Shown: positions 12,901 to 22,775 of the stretch, one piece after another
Layout of the letters: every line of letters begins with the position of its first letter
Position numbering within the stretch: the first letter of the stretch is position 1
Assembly (NCBI GenBank): GCA_033980235.1
Contig: CM067065.1
Coordinates: 6,713,328 to 6,777,327, forward strand
Source of the DNA: Diadema setosum
Lineage: Eukaryota > Echinodermata > Echinoidea > Diadematoida > Diadematidae
Length of the DNA stretch: 64,000 bases
Reading direction: 5' to 3'
Notes under the pieces: generated by a model
What the model saw: only the letters and a program-made list of their open reading frames with translations
Database searches by the model: none
What the model was told of the DNA's origin: nothing
Program-made: the position numbers and the translations under genes

Positions 12901-15147
12901 GTTGCGACATGAAGGCAGCATTTGTGTTAAATGCTTTTTTGTGCTGATAAAAGAAACATGGGGCTTTCTTGATGTTCAACCCTTTTGCTCCAAACAGTTC
13001 AACCTTTTAATCTTTCTAGTGTGATAAAAAAGCACTTAAGTAGCTTTACCTCTTTCAGAAAAAAGGGGTAACATTTGCTACCTTTAACATAATATGTCAT
13101 TATCAAGTAGAGAGACTGTGTGCTTTTGAAAAGAAATATATCTATTTTGTTGTTTTTTTTTCAATTATTCATTCACAGCAGCCAACTAAAATGTTTTAAA
13201 GATATCAAATATGTGACAGCTTAACCCTATTCTAACTGGGCTCTTTGAGACCAAGTTTTTTACTGAGGGGGGGTCAATTTAACCCCCCCCCTTCAGATCT
13301 CGGCCGCCGATCGCGCGATCGCCGCGAAATTTTGCCTGAAGATAGAGCTGGATGTCAACTACAAGATTACATCGTCATACAATAGAAAAATATTGCCTTT
13401 CTATTTTTAATAAATTAATTATGCAAATTTGTGCATGAAATCATATTTTCACCTATAACTCCATTAAAAAGACTGGAGGATTGCTAAATTTTTGTGTCAG
13501 AATTCCTCATGACACATCAAACAATTTTCGTGTAAAAAAATAGCTCAGTTGAAATTAATTTCTTTTGTTTTTTTATTGTTTTGTTAATTTCTTATGTATT
13601 TTGTTTTTTCAACCTTTTGTTTTCTATTGTTTTTTTTGCCAAAACTTGTTGAAGGCACTTTTTCAGGCTTATCTACACTAGAATTGATAAATTTCAATGG
13701 TTAAAAGTTGAAATAATCTAATTTATATCAATTTAACCAAAAAACACAATTTGCATTGGATTTGCACATGATATCATGAATTTGAGCTGTTTTTTGGTTG
13801 ACATGCATATGCAAAACATTATGTAACTTCAAAAAGGTGTACCCGGACGTCGCAAATTTGGTCTCAAAATATGCAGGAGACTTCAGTGAAAAAAGTCGTG
13901 AAACGACGCGGCAAGAGCTTTGCGCGTTGCGAAATCGTGGCGCAAAACGTCAAGGGGGGGGTCAATTTGACCCCCCCCCCCCGTTAGAATAGGGTTAACT
14001 CAAAACCCACAAAAAGTAGGCCAAAATGAATGTTCACTTTTCTTAATACGTAGCTTAAAAGAGTAAGCTCTGAGCTTTGAAATTATAACTTGCTGAAATT
14101 GATCAATCCTAACCCACTGAAAAAGTGTTTGATATAAGAGAGAATATGGAGGTGCAGTTTCATAGAAAAGGGAGAAAAGAATATTTCAAAATTAGGGTCA
14201 CTCAGGGGTGCTGAGCAGAAGTATGCTGTACATGTTGTATCAATGAAAATGACAGTGAAGCAGTTCCTCTTTGAATGAAATATAGTCCTAAAAAAAAAAA
14301 AAAAACGCACAATCAAACAAACAAACAAAAAAAAGAAACTTTCAATTTCTGGATTTGGCTTTAAACTCCCAAATATTGTACAAAAGGTAGAAAAGAGGTT
14401 ACTCTTCCTGGCAAGACAAACTGTAAAAATCATCAATCTGAATGACTATGTAGGTCTATTACAGAGAATCCTACTCCCTCTTTGTGGGTTTTGGGCCAGG
14501 CGGTCTGATATGTCATTTGTTTCTAATAGATGACAAAACATTCTGTCCCATGGCCTTTTCTGACAATGTATGTACGAAAGACAGGGCTGCTAACATATCC
14601 TTTTTTCCCCTCCATACCGGTCAGACCTGTCCCTGTCGGACCAGTGCATATATGTAAATGCCCATTTTTTTCATTTTTTTTACTAGTTTTGTTATTTTTT
14701 AGATGGGCCCCAACAATGTTATCTTAATTTTTTTTTTTACCCGTAATTTCACAACAGTAAATTTGTCAGTTCCTGATTAAAGTGTTACTGGCCTGACAGT
14801 GATTTTTACGGGATTGGGTCCGTCAGACCTGTGTCAGTGCCAAGCCTTGCAAAAGTCATGCTATTGATGTATACATGTGTACTATACAAAAGATGAAATT
14901 GACTAGGACACCAGTCTGCCTTAAAAGCAGCCATTTATAAGGAAGGCCTAGTTTGTATTTTAAAAGACAGATATGCTAGTTTGAAAGTCTATTATTTTGT
15001 CATACATGTATCAGTTTGTGTCTAACCCACCTATTCTTGTCTCGTGAATGTTTTCTGATGTGCAGGCGCAAGGGTCTGAAGTACGCTGTGGGATCAGCAT
15101 GCATCGGTGGTGGCCAGGGCATTGCTGTAATCTTGGAGCGAGTCTAG
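616..15147 (+). CDS. ACAA2: 3-ketoacyl-CoA thiolase, mitochondrial (acetyl-CoA acyltransferase 2), 8 exons, 5' end missing
   Basis: This gene encodes the thiolase that cleaves 3-ketoacyl-CoA with CoA to release acetyl-CoA, the last step of mitochondrial fatty acid beta-oxidation. Exons: 616-782, 4553-4681, 6567-6683, 7533-7680, 9821-9993, 11722-11922, 12736-12890 and 15066-15147, all with GT/AG borders and compatible phases. They give 1172 coding bases, about 389 residues; vertebrate ACAA2 has about 397, so only a short N-terminal exon is missing. Visible motifs in order are AKRTPFG near the start, NRLCGSGF with the acyl-accepting cysteine, [14 protein letters not shown] with the catalytic histidine, and CIGGGQGIA with the second catalytic cysteine. 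No frameshift or stop is seen. The close match to ACAA2, including the GTENMS and PPVFKKDG segments, favours it over ACAA1 or ACAT. Introns are full of palindromic elements. Confidence 0.95.
891..1424 (+). mobile_element. Non-autonomous element, ACCTCYGCCAAG family, copy 1
   Basis: It begins near gcgcagacctctgccaagca and ends with cttggcggaggta, so the ends are a short inverted repeat. A second copy in the same orientation is at 10287-10806 and a reversed one at 2286-3215. It contains an AAAC microsatellite and no coding frame. Confidence 0.65.
1339..1383. repeat. (AAAC)n microsatellite
   Basis: Around ten near-perfect tandem copies of the tetranucleotide lie inside the element at 891-1424. 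Confidence 0.85.
1541..1788. mobile_element. Palindromic MITE with ~30 bp inverted ends
   Basis: The left end starts gaagagtttgtttgcaaaaa and the right end reads its reverse complement up to caatctcttc. The 248 bp between has no coding capacity. Flanking tat/ata may be a short target duplication. Confidence 0.6.
2305..2683. mobile_element. MITE with ~65 bp inverted repeats
   Basis: Left arm ggtcccggtgttttagtcaa through cgcacggcgcaag is matched in reverse at 2612-2680. The interior is noncoding. It lies inside the 2286-3215 element. Confidence 0.7.
2873..3122. mobile_element. MITE with TACTGT termini and TTTCGCGA words
   Basis: The ends are tactgtttacgctgaat and the approximate reverse complement ending gcgcatacagta. 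Repeated tcgcga/ttgcgaa words fill the interior. No gene. Confidence 0.5.
3216..4552. other. ACAA2 intron remainder, TGTAC-rich
   Basis: No gene or clear element. The stretch has many tgtac/gtaca words. A perfect 12 bp inverted repeat with a 2-base loop lies at 4006-4031 (arm acacgtacaggt). Confidence 0.4.
4553..4681 (+). CDS. ACAA2: ACAA2 exon with nucleophilic cysteine
   Basis: 43 codons, phase 0 to 0, acceptor ttcag and donor gtaggt. It encodes [10 protein letters not shown] and NRLCGSGF. The cysteine in the latter forms the acyl-enzyme in thiolases. Confidence 0.93.
4913..5603. mobile_element. Palindromic element with GAACCGACGAATC words
   Basis: The ends are inverted: tcgtcgccggtcgcacgaac on the left and the matching gtgaccggcgacga on the right. 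The 13-mer gaaccgacgaatc or a near match occurs four times, twice as a central hairpin at 5144-5199. No coding frame. Confidence 0.65.
5610..5756. mobile_element. Short MITE, ~30 bp inverted ends
   Basis: Left end tgtttcatcaacg..gcgccgacaact and right end agttgtcagcgccgacaaac are inverted copies. It directly follows the 4913-5603 element. Confidence 0.65.
6088..6412. mobile_element. GAGACTCCAACT palindromic element, copy 1
   Basis: It starts cagagactccaactctcccg and ends ggggttggagtctctg, an inverted pair. A second copy is at 11931-12289. The ctcccg word recurs inside. No coding frame. Confidence 0.7.
6567..6683 (+). CDS. ACAA2: ACAA2 exon (GTENMS segment)
   Basis: 39 codons, phase 0 to 0, acceptor atacag and donor gtaggg. 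It encodes a [10 protein letters not shown] segment like the GTESMSQAPY segment of vertebrate ACAA2. A GAGACTCC-type palindromic element ends about 155 bases upstream. Confidence 0.93.
6854..6948. repeat. (GATA)n microsatellite, interrupted
   Basis: Two runs of gata/taga tetranucleotides are split by about 25 bases. Confidence 0.9.
7392..7484. mobile_element. 93 bp TTAA-flanked palindromic element
   Basis: It starts ttaacctgttgaggacgag and ends ctcaacgggttaa. Related copies of almost the same size are at 15634-15728 and 15839-15931. TTAA duplication with CC after it suggests piggyBac-type mobilisation (inference). Confidence 0.65.
7533..7680 (+). CDS. ACAA2: ACAA2 exon (LEDTLW to QQRWAE)
   Basis: 148 bases, ending in phase 1. 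Acceptor is gtgcag and donor gtgagt. It encodes the loop-domain start and the QQRW helix conserved among thiolases. A small TTAA-flanked element ends 48 bases upstream. Confidence 0.92.
7773..8120. mobile_element. TTAA-flanked MITE
   Basis: The ends are ttaacccatatcaggc and cctgatatgggttaa, a perfect inverted pair over about 14 bp with TTAA at both edges. The interior has no coding frame. Confidence 0.75.
8695..9481. mobile_element. TTAA-flanked element with G/C-run arms, copy 1
   Basis: It begins ttaaccctaaaaagactggg and ends cccagtctttttagggttaa, 20 bp inverted ends. Long G and C runs sit just inside. A related 778 bp copy is at 13221-13998. Noncoding. Confidence 0.8.
9821..9993 (+). CDS. 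ACAA2: ACAA2 exon (FEAEMAP to AGNAS)
   Basis: 173 bases from phase 1 to phase 0, acceptor ctgcag and donor gtaagt. It encodes EMAPVEL, the DEHPR segment, PPVFKKDG and AGNAS, all thiolase landmarks in the expected order. Confidence 0.93.
10263..11485. mobile_element. TGTGACC-ended ~700 bp element, copy 1, interrupted
   Basis: It starts tatgtgaccctgcatcacaa and ends tgtgatgcacggtcaca. It is interrupted by another element at 10287-10806. Other copies are at 34583-35110 joined to 39946-40155, and reversed at 43641-44341. The ~100-residue reading frames inside look spurious. Confidence 0.75.
10287..10806 (+). mobile_element. ACCTCYGCCAAG-family element, copy 2
   Basis: It is closely similar to 891-1424 along its length, from gcgcagacctccaccaagca to cttggcggaggta. 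It sits inside the TGTGACC element near that element's left end, so it inserted later. Confidence 0.75.
11722..11922 (+). CDS. ACAA2: ACAA2 exon (DGAGA to DMDLCE)
   Basis: 67 codons, phase 0 to 0, acceptor ttttag and donor gtaatc. It encodes [21 protein letters not shown] and DMDLCE. A palindromic mobile element starts only 8 bases after the exon end (see 11931). Confidence 0.93.
11931..12289. mobile_element. GAGACTCCAACT palindromic element, copy 2, beside a splice donor
   Basis: It starts cagagactccaactctcccg and ends ggggttggagtctctg, as at 6088. It begins 8 bases after the ACAA2 exon end at 11922, so it forms the intron from position +9. Confidence 0.75.
12736..12890 (+). CDS. ACAA2: ACAA2 exon with NEAFA and GHP motifs
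   Basis: 155 bases, phase 0 to 2, acceptor cccag and donor gtacaa. It encodes VNEAFA and [16 protein letters not shown], which carry active-site asparagine and histidine. Confidence 0.94.
13221..13998. mobile_element. TTAA-flanked element with G/C-run arms, copy 2
   Basis: The ends are ttaaccctattctaactggg and gttagaatagggttaa. Both ends carry a G run followed by tcaatttgacc or its variant. Internal words are shared with 8695-9481, in reverse orientation. Noncoding. Confidence 0.8.
13999..15065. other. ACAA2 last intron remainder
   Basis: A-rich and T-rich runs only. No exon, RNA gene or clear element recognised. Confidence 0.4.
15066..15147 (+). CDS. ACAA2: ACAA2 last coding exon
   Basis: 82 bases, acceptor gtgcag, ending in stop TAG at 15145-15147. 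It encodes the [12 protein letters not shown] motif with the second catalytic cysteine. The short C-terminal tail ends LERV. Confidence 0.94.
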
Positions 15148-15387
15148 CGAACGAGACTAGCCGATCTGCAGTTTTCATCCGTAGGCTCTGTCCTCCAGAT
15201 TAATTCCTATCAATTTCAATTTCTGTTTACAAATATGTCGGTTTCAATTCATTTTTTTTCCCCCAGAATTATCGTACAATACAAAAGGAGTGCATTAAAA
15301 AAAAAAAAAATGAAAACAATTGTATATGCAAACACAAACTAATTAATTGTTCAAATTAGGTGAAACCTAAAGTCTGCAGATATAAGA

Positions 15388-15393
15388 AATAAA
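15388..15393 (+). terminator. ACAA2: ACAA2 polyadenylation signal
   Basis: An AATAAA hexamer lies 241 bases after the ACAA2 stop codon, the first clear one downstream. The region 15148-15400 is therefore the likely 3' UTR. Confidence 0.6.
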
Positions 15394-15633
15394 GTTATAT
15401 GTGAATTTAGAATAGTATTTGTGACTGTAATCTTGCAAAGCAAGTGAAATATAGGGCCTACATAAATGCAGGCCTGTGAAAAGATGGATATCGGTCAAAG
15501 GAAAAGTGCATCTATAAAAGCATGGACAACTACTGAGACCAAAGTGTTGAGTGAAAAGATATAAGAAATTTAAAAAAAGAAGTTATCTTTATACACCAAG
15601 ATTTATTCTGAAGACGAGCATGGAATTTACAGG

Positions 15634-15728
15634 TTAACCCATTGAGGACGGTTTGATTTTACTACAACACGCATTTCCCATATAGAAGCTTGCCCTAGTA
15701 TACTCGGGACTCGTCCTCAACGGGTTAA
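15634..15728. mobile_element. ~95 bp TTAA-flanked palindromic element
   Basis: The ends are ttaacccattgaggacg and cgtcctcaacgggttaa, making an almost perfect inverted pair. It is the reverse-oriented relative of 7392-7484. Confidence 0.7.
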
Positions 15729-15838
15729 GGTCCATGTCAGCGGCTGAGTAATGACCTTCTAACAGAAGTCTGACACAGCTCTGTTTCTGACTGAACAGAA
15801 ATCAGCAGTATAGCAGGCAGTTGGGTATGTTCCTCTCT

Positions 15839-15931
15839 TTAACCTGTTGAAGACTAGCTCAGAGTATACTCGGGTAGGTGTCAATGTGAAATATGTACTT
15901 TGGCAATATCGCCTTGTCCTCAATGGGTTAA
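15839..15931. mobile_element. ~93 bp TTAA-flanked palindromic element, third copy
   Basis: It starts ttaacctgttgaagac and ends gtcctcaatgggttaa. It lies 110 bases from the copy at 15634-15728. Confidence 0.65.
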
Positions 15932-17589
15932 CCCTGTTACTGGTGTCTGTATCCTGTGTATGCACTGCATCAATGACATTCTATAGATGGCGGTTGCAGG
16001 AGGATTAAAAGAGTTGATTGACAGCAGGACAGAGCCAAATGACACATGGAATATTCCATAATTATTGCCTTCCTTGGTTTTTCAGAGGTACATGTGTCCA
16101 GTGAGTTCAGAATTAAATTTGAAGTCCACAGTATGACGTACTACATATTTACAAGCTCATGAATTTTGTGCATGGTATTCATTTGATTAAAAAAAAAAAA
16201 AAAAACAGAGGAAAGAATTGACTAGAGCTCATTGATAGTGAGAAAACAAAAATTGATAATACATGTGTACCTTTAAAGTATTCAGTATACAGGGTGAAAT
16301 TGTGTAATTCCAACAGGGAATGGTGGAAGGAAAACATTCAAGTATCATTAATATGCCAGAGCTGCACAAGATATAAAAGATATTTTGTACTTGAATATAA
16401 CCTTGTTCATTTCTGGGCATTTTCTGTGGCTTGGGCGGAAATTTATTCATTTCCTTTTATTTGACTACTCTGGGTCCAGCACAAAGAATGAGGCAGTTAC
16501 TGGTACATATATGATTTTTTTTTTTTTTTTTTGATTTATCATTGTTTTTTTGTGGCTGTACTTGTGTGGACAAGAAATATTGACTGGTTATTTTGATGTT
16601 GTATGCTTTTATGACAAGCCTGCCTGTCGTATTTCTGAATATATGAAATATATAAAAACTATCATGAATTTTGTGCTTGAAGTTTAATTGTGTTCTCTAG
16701 TGTCATAACATAATTACAGACATGTATATGATTTGTATTATTCATGATAACGGTGGCTACGAGTATGGCGCACAGGTCCACTTTTCAGTGCCCATGGCGC
16801 TTCAAAAATGAAAAGATAGATATGCACATGTTCACACATTACAACAAAGAAGAAAATGGCAAACAACAAACAAAAATACCAAATAAAGAATACAATATAA
16901 TACCATATAAAGAATACAGTTGTTCTTAATATTAATTTTTTTATTTTTTCAGGCAATTCCGTTCTATATGTGCAATGAACTGTTGTTGGTTTTCAGTGAT
17001 ATATCTGTGGTGCAATAATGGACGATTTTGGTATGTTTTTATGACTGCATGTCTGTCATGTACAATTGGGAGCGTTAAAGCGATTCCCTCTCTGTAAACA
17101 CATGTAAAACCTCACATTTGAATACACACACACTTATGGGTGCACACACAAACACAATACACTCACCCGTATCCTTACACATTATACGCACACACATGCT
17201 CACCGACACACCTCACAAGCGCCTCAAAACATTTTCGAGATACAGTAAAAAGTTGTTTCCTCGTGGTAAGAATTGTAATTTTATATATTCTAAATAAGTT
17301 TGCTTTTATACAAGGAAGGTTTTTTTTTTTGTGTGTGATTGTATTTGTCGTATATTAATAGACGGCTTTGTTATGTTTTGTGGATGCATGTTCTTCAAAT
17401 ACAAGAGCAATTCAGCAATGAACAAACACGCAAACCCATAATACGCTTGAATACACACCCGCTAAATACACACACGAACCGCGTACACGTTATACACACA
17501 CATGCTTTAAAGACACATCACTCAGGCATCTCAGCAGATGTTCAAAATGCACCAAGAGGCATTTTACTCGCAGCAAAGTATCGGAACTA
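15932..17589. other. Intergenic region with CA-rich, weakly duplicated segment
   Basis: No gene recognised. Segments near 17010-17230 and 17344-17560 look like an old direct duplication with acacaca-rich stretches. A short motif near 16770-16810 (cttcaaaaatgaaaag) resembles 10206-10245. Confidence 0.3.
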
Positions 17590-17592
17590 GTA

Positions 17593-17770
17593 TTTGCTTC
17601 AGAATGGTCTCGTATTCAATACAAGTAATGTGCACTTCAATGTTTCCAGCTTAGCATGCCTGTACAGTGTCGGGGCAATCGTTCAGCCCGTTAACGACGC
17701 CCCGACACTGTACAGTCATGCTAACCTTTACTTGTCATACTTGAATATGAAACCATTCTGAGCAAATAAT
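17593..17770. mobile_element. Near-palindromic hairpin element
   Basis: The inner arms are ctgtacagtgtcggggc and its exact reverse complement gccccgacactgtacag around a ~22-base loop. Outer arms (cagaatgg..ttcaa and its complement near 17740-17765) extend the pairing. It is probably a MITE. It could fold as a long RNA hairpin if transcribed. Confidence 0.65.
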
Positions 17771-18318
17771 TTTCGCACAACAACAGATGTATAATGTACT
17801 CTTAAATGAATCCACAAGGATTGGAACAATCATCCTCCGCATTCCCACTGATTCCCACTAATCAGGTACTACCATTCCCTTAATTCCCGGCCAATTTCTC
17901 ACTTTTGTCATAGTCCATTTGATAGAAGGTTCATTCGATTTAGCATAAATCGTCGTTATCGCACAGCGTGTTTTTCGAGTAATTATGCAACTTATGTTCG
18001 ATTTAGCATTTCAACCAAATGAAATTTGAACATATGTCTAGTATGTAACATATGACATCGTAAGAAGGGTATTCGAATGGGCAGACAAGGTACTCTACGT
18101 TTATTCAAATCTGAAAATGGTATTTGAATCATTCAGTTTTGAGAATGGACTGTCAAATTCCTAATATATATTATTTAAATTTACGTCATGTTATGTCTAT
18201 TTTGAAAAGGTGAGAACATTTCAACGTGTATTTCAATTCAACTTTTTGTTTCATCCACACACGGTTAAGCAGCAGAAGTACATATATCATATTTTTGACC
18301 CTACATAACTTGATTTTT

Positions 18319-19465
18319 ATGCCTCCACCACGAAGTGGTGCCGGAGGCATTATGTTTTCGGGTTGTCCGTCTGTCCGTCCGTCCGTCCGTCCGTCTTTCC
18401 GTCCGTCCGTAATGAATTTTGTGGACAAGGTAACTATCAAAACCTGTTGAGGTATCCTAATGAAACTTGGCATGTATGTGTATTAGGGGGTGAAGTTGTG
18501 CCTATCAACTTTTGGGTGCACGTGCTCAAGGTCAAAGGTCAAAAGGTCAAGGTCAAATACATAAAATTTCACTATGTCCACCATATCTATGTAATGCTTG
18601 AAGATATTTTCTTGAAACTTAGTGTATACATGTATTACCCAATTTAGATTCTGTGGTGAAAGTTTGGGTCGTGAGGTCAAAGGTCAAAGGTCAAAAGGTC
18701 GAGTAAAAGTATTAAAACTTCTTTTTTTTCTCTGTAAATTGGAAAATTGTTCAAGGTATCTTCATGGAACATAGTATATACATGTACTGACTGGCAATGA
18801 TTATCTAGAGAATGTAGGGTTCATGGGGTCAAAGGTCAAGTGCAACACTTCAAGATTTTACTATTTCCCTCATGTTCATGCAATGCCAGCAGGATTATTT
18901 TTTTTAACACTTTGTGTATGCATGTGTAACCTAATAGAAATTCTCTGGAGATTTTTTTTTTTTTTTTTTTTTTGGCCTCAAAGGTCAAAAGGTCAAAGAT
19001 CAAGTGAAAGTGCTGAACTGACTTTTTCCTCCATATCTCGGAAGTGGCTCAATTTATCGTGAAACTTACTGCATATTTATGCATGTTCTACCTGAAAGTG
19101 ATTATCTTATGAATTTTAGGGTCAAAGGCCAGATGAACATGGTAACAATTTACTATTCAGTACAGAAATTGCACTTTTTCTCCATACCGGTACCATGAAA
19201 ATTACTCAATGCATAAATGTATGAATGGGTCAAAGTCAAGTTAAAGTCCTTAAATCCCCAAATACATGCTCTCCTATTCATCCAATTAAACCAAGGTCAA
19301 GGAAGGTAAACATTCAACACATTTGTGACAAACTTGTCATTTCAATATTTTGCCAGTTTTGTGAAAATGTAATCACACATTGTCCACATGTACTATCTAG
19401 ACCTATTAGGAGAATCATGCATTATGGCGGAGGCATACCAGTCGCCATAGCGCCATTTCTAGTTT
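18319..19465. mobile_element. Repeat element with GTCCGTCC run and AGGTCA arrays
   Basis: It begins atgcctccaccacgaagtgg, a hairpin with ccggaggcat, then a (gtcc)n run, then repeated blocks of aggtcaaaggtca. It ends near ggcggaggcatacc. Such elements are common in marine invertebrate genomes. Several blocks are perfect direct repeats of AGGTCA spaced by one base. Confidence 0.6.
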
Positions 19466-20618
19466 TTTCTGCTACTCTCCTTTACTTTTATACATGTCAT
19501 TATAGGCCTACCTGTGCCATTACTACAGATTAACCGTATCTTCTTACGTCATGATAGCACAAGTTAGATACAGACGTGTATCTCAAGAAGACATTAAAGA
19601 GGGACAGAAACATTTGACGATCATAACCTTCACTAACTAGATTGTATGACACACTCGGAATAAGGCACTCAACAGCCAGATAAGTTGTGGCCACTGTACA
19701 TGCGCTATCTTCTGACTGCGTGACTCAATAAGCACATTGAATAAGACTGGTGTCAACATCTGTAAAATGAATACGAAATTATGAAATGTTATAATGCTTA
19801 CTGAACAATAACTGTGATGAAATAAGATAAAGAACCAAAAACATAAACATATCGGATAATTGTCTACAGAACTTGTTAAATTGGATGGCCCAAAATGAAT
19901 TCAAATGGACGAGCGCAGCATGTACTGATCACGTACTATATCATTCTAAATTGGATGAACGAATAGCGAAATGGTGCTTGGCTTTAGAATTTTGGTTGAA
20001 AAAATGTTGATTAGAATGAGGTTGACGGTGATTCGATTGCTCTAAAATGGATTTGAATAAAAAGATCATAAACTTGAAATAGCGAACATGTCATCCAGGG
20101 TAACTTTTGCTAGATTAAATGCAGCAGTAAGGAATCGTACTGAAAGAGGCGCGGAATTGGTCGGGAAACCTTTATTAAAGATTGATTTGTTTTACAGTGG
20201 TTTGGATATCTTAGCCATTTTACAACCGATTTTCATCAAATAAAATTTGAATTCCTCTTGAAATGGTATGCTTTTTAACAGTGGTTTCTTATAGTAGGTC
20301 CTATCTTATAAAAGTTAAAAAGCTCTTTTTGATTTTTTAACAAAACAAGCAATTTTCACTAGCTTATATTTGCAAGAAACCACTCCTTCCCTAAGTACCT
20401 AACTCGTAATTCTAATTGGGACTATACATTGTTTTCACAAAATCTACATTTACATATATTGGGCGAAGATTTTGGAATATTCTCTGTGATATTTCAAAGA
20501 GACCCCAAGTTTTATATCTTTCAAGATTTATCCGTATTAAAAAAAAAAAACAACAACTGTCGACAAAATCTACCTAAGTCTCATCATCAAAATTAACTTT
20601 TTTATATTAACATTACGA

Positions 20619-20653
<35 letters not shown>

Positions 20654-20764
20654 AGGAAAGTTTTTAGTGGTTGCAAAATAACTGGAACATCAAGCTTTAT
20701 TTTCTTTTAAGATCAAGCCATTGCTATGTGGCTCCCCACACCCATTATTAGACTCTTGTCTCGA
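19466..20764. other. Intergenic region without recognised gene
   Basis: The stretch 20150-20345 resembles part of the TTAA element at 38586-38983 (words ggatatcttagccatt and attttcatcaaat). Poly-A runs lie at 20538-20550 and 20622-20650. Nothing else is seen. Confidence 0.35.
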
Positions 20765-21055
20765 TATCACATAATGGGGTATAGGGGATAAGACTCCCGA
20801 CTCCTAATCGGAGGACCAGAGTTCGATCCCCGCTGAATGCTTCCTTCTTCAGCCAAGGCGTCTTTACCCGCCATGTACGGAACAGCCCACTCCACCACGC
20901 AAGCAGGACGTACATGCAAGGAGGTACTATACCTCCTTGGTACAAGTGGGTAGGCAACAAGGCAACGCTACAGGGCAATGATAATGGCGGGGCCCTCTAG
21001 AATAGTGGCAACACTGTTCAGATACCCTTGAAGAAGAAAACATAGTTCTGTACGT
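20765..21055 (+). mobile_element. tRNA-derived SINE
   Basis: A tRNA-like head at about 20771-20835 has an anticodon stem-loop ccga-ctcctaa-tcgg (anticodon CCT, arginine-like) and a B-box-like gagttcgatcc. A unique body follows. The degenerate acceptor and T stems argue against a working tRNA gene. Confidence 0.5.
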
Positions 21056-21535
21056 TTTTATGTTCACACCACGAAATTAGTTTCTCTCTCTCCCTCTCCT
21101 CCTCTTCATGACAATTGAATTCGACAAAGTAGCCTTATGGCTGAGGATGGGCTTGGAAAAGCCATGAGGCCTTTTGGAACCTGACACGAATAATCTTATC
21201 TTGCACTTTGTTTTCTGTCCATACTGCTGCCAAAAATGTAGCGGCCAATCAGCGACCGCATTGCTCGCAATGGCGTCTCATCTAATGAGTATGCTTAAAC
21301 ATGCATGCCGGCGGCCTGCTCATCCGTGAGTTTCCATAATCCAGGCTGCACTGCCTGCGTTGACACACGGTTCATTTAATTGGCATTGGCCTACCAACTG
21401 CAGAATGAGTCATAGTATGATAATTCATATTTCATTCGTGCACTCGTGAAGAGACGGGGGTTAGGGTTATGGGCATGTCTACTGGATCTCAACTGCACAA
21501 CCCCTCTTGCACACACTACACTGTAGGCCTACATG

Positions 21536-22230
21536 ACTCAAGCCATGTTCAGACGTATTTCTGGTCGGAGTAAAAATTTATGGCACGGCAATTAAAATTC
21601 AAATTAATGCATATCTTACCACGACCCTTGTGTCCAAACGACGGTCGTGGGAAGAAACTCCGACCAATCTATGTGCAAGGGTCGGTGTAACTTCCGGAAG
21701 TGGTAGCGACGCGCACATCGACCCTGCGATTGTTTTTTTTTTTTGTTTTTTTTTTTTGTTTTTTTGTTTTTGTTTTTGTTTTTTTTTACCAGTGGCACTT
21801 GTCTTCTCCATTCTTGTTGATGGAAATTTTGGCAAGAGCGGCAGCTTCTTCGTCGCGATCGACTAGGTTAGAATTGCACTACACGCGCACGTGTAGTCGC
21901 AAAATGTCAACATTGCGATTTGACCCAGGAAGTTTTACCTAGGTCGTAAGGTATGTATGTTCATAAAATACTCTGAGGGCTTGTCCGCACGGGCAATTTA
22001 CTCCGACCAGCTAGTCGTGGTAGCGAGATACTCCTGACAAAACTCAGGAGTGTCTCGTTCGGAGGAAGAGGTCGCGGTAAGTTCCTCCGATCGGAGGAAC
22101 TTACCACGACCATGTTCAGACGGGCACTACTCCGACCTATCCTCCGAAGTTACTCCGACCAAGCTTCCTCCGTCCCTTCCTCCGAAGTTACTCCGACCAA
22201 AACTGCCTCCGTCTGAACACAGCTTCAGAG
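21536..22230. mobile_element. Palindromic element rich in ACTCCGACC words
   Basis: The ends are inverted: ccatgttcagacg on the left, cgtctgaacacagc on the right. Forward and reverse copies of actccgacc recur inside, with a hairpin cctccgatcggagg at 22082-22100. Lysine-rich reading frames over its T runs are spurious. Confidence 0.6.
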
Positions 22231-22702
22231 TCAAGTGCTTATCCACATTCCAATGCTACACGTTACACACATTGAATGTTTCACAAAAGAGTTTCAATGG
22301 CATTCAGTATCTCCCCTCCCCCCCCCCCCCCCTCATTCCTCAAAAAAAAAAAAAAAAACAAGTCTTCCAATGAAATTGCAAGGCCAAGAAAACGATATGT
22401 TGGGTGCGGCCTGCTTGGCACGCATCCTGTGCATGCACACATCGCGTTTCCTTTAGGACAAAACTATATCACGTGGTGCTATTTCTTTGGTTATCCATGT
22501 CCTGTATCCAGCAGGTTTATAACGGAATAATCCCATTTGTGTCGAAATGGTATTGCACGGATGAGCTCATTTATTGCTACGTCTTGAGATCTGACAATAA
22601 AAATGCGATAACTTGACAGGCATGCATATCGGACAGACGATCCTAAAGTCACTTTTTCTGAACTGTTTCATGTCTTCGACTATTTATATCCTATATTCTA
22701 CG

Positions 22703-22775
22703 ATGGGTAGAATATACAACTTCGTTCTGCTACTGTCATTGACTGCGGGTCTGCTTCCTGGGCAAACTACATCAG
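22703..22775 (+). CDS. Signal-peptide exon of the Ig-NACHT gene
   Basis: ATG at 22703 opens 24 codons: MGRIYN, then a hydrophobic run FVLLLSLTAGLL, then a small-residue region typical of signal peptidase sites. Donor gtaagt follows at phase 1, matching the Ig exon at 40181. In-frame ATGs lie upstream, but this one places the hydrophobic core correctly. Assignment to the distant Ig exon is inferred from phase and strand. Confidence 0.55.

Noticed and set aside
20771..20835. Functional tRNA-Arg gene
   Set aside because: The acceptor and T stems do not pair well and a SINE body follows directly.
21599..21835. Lysine-rich proteins on the minus strand
   Set aside because: They translate an interrupted T-run at 21731-21787.
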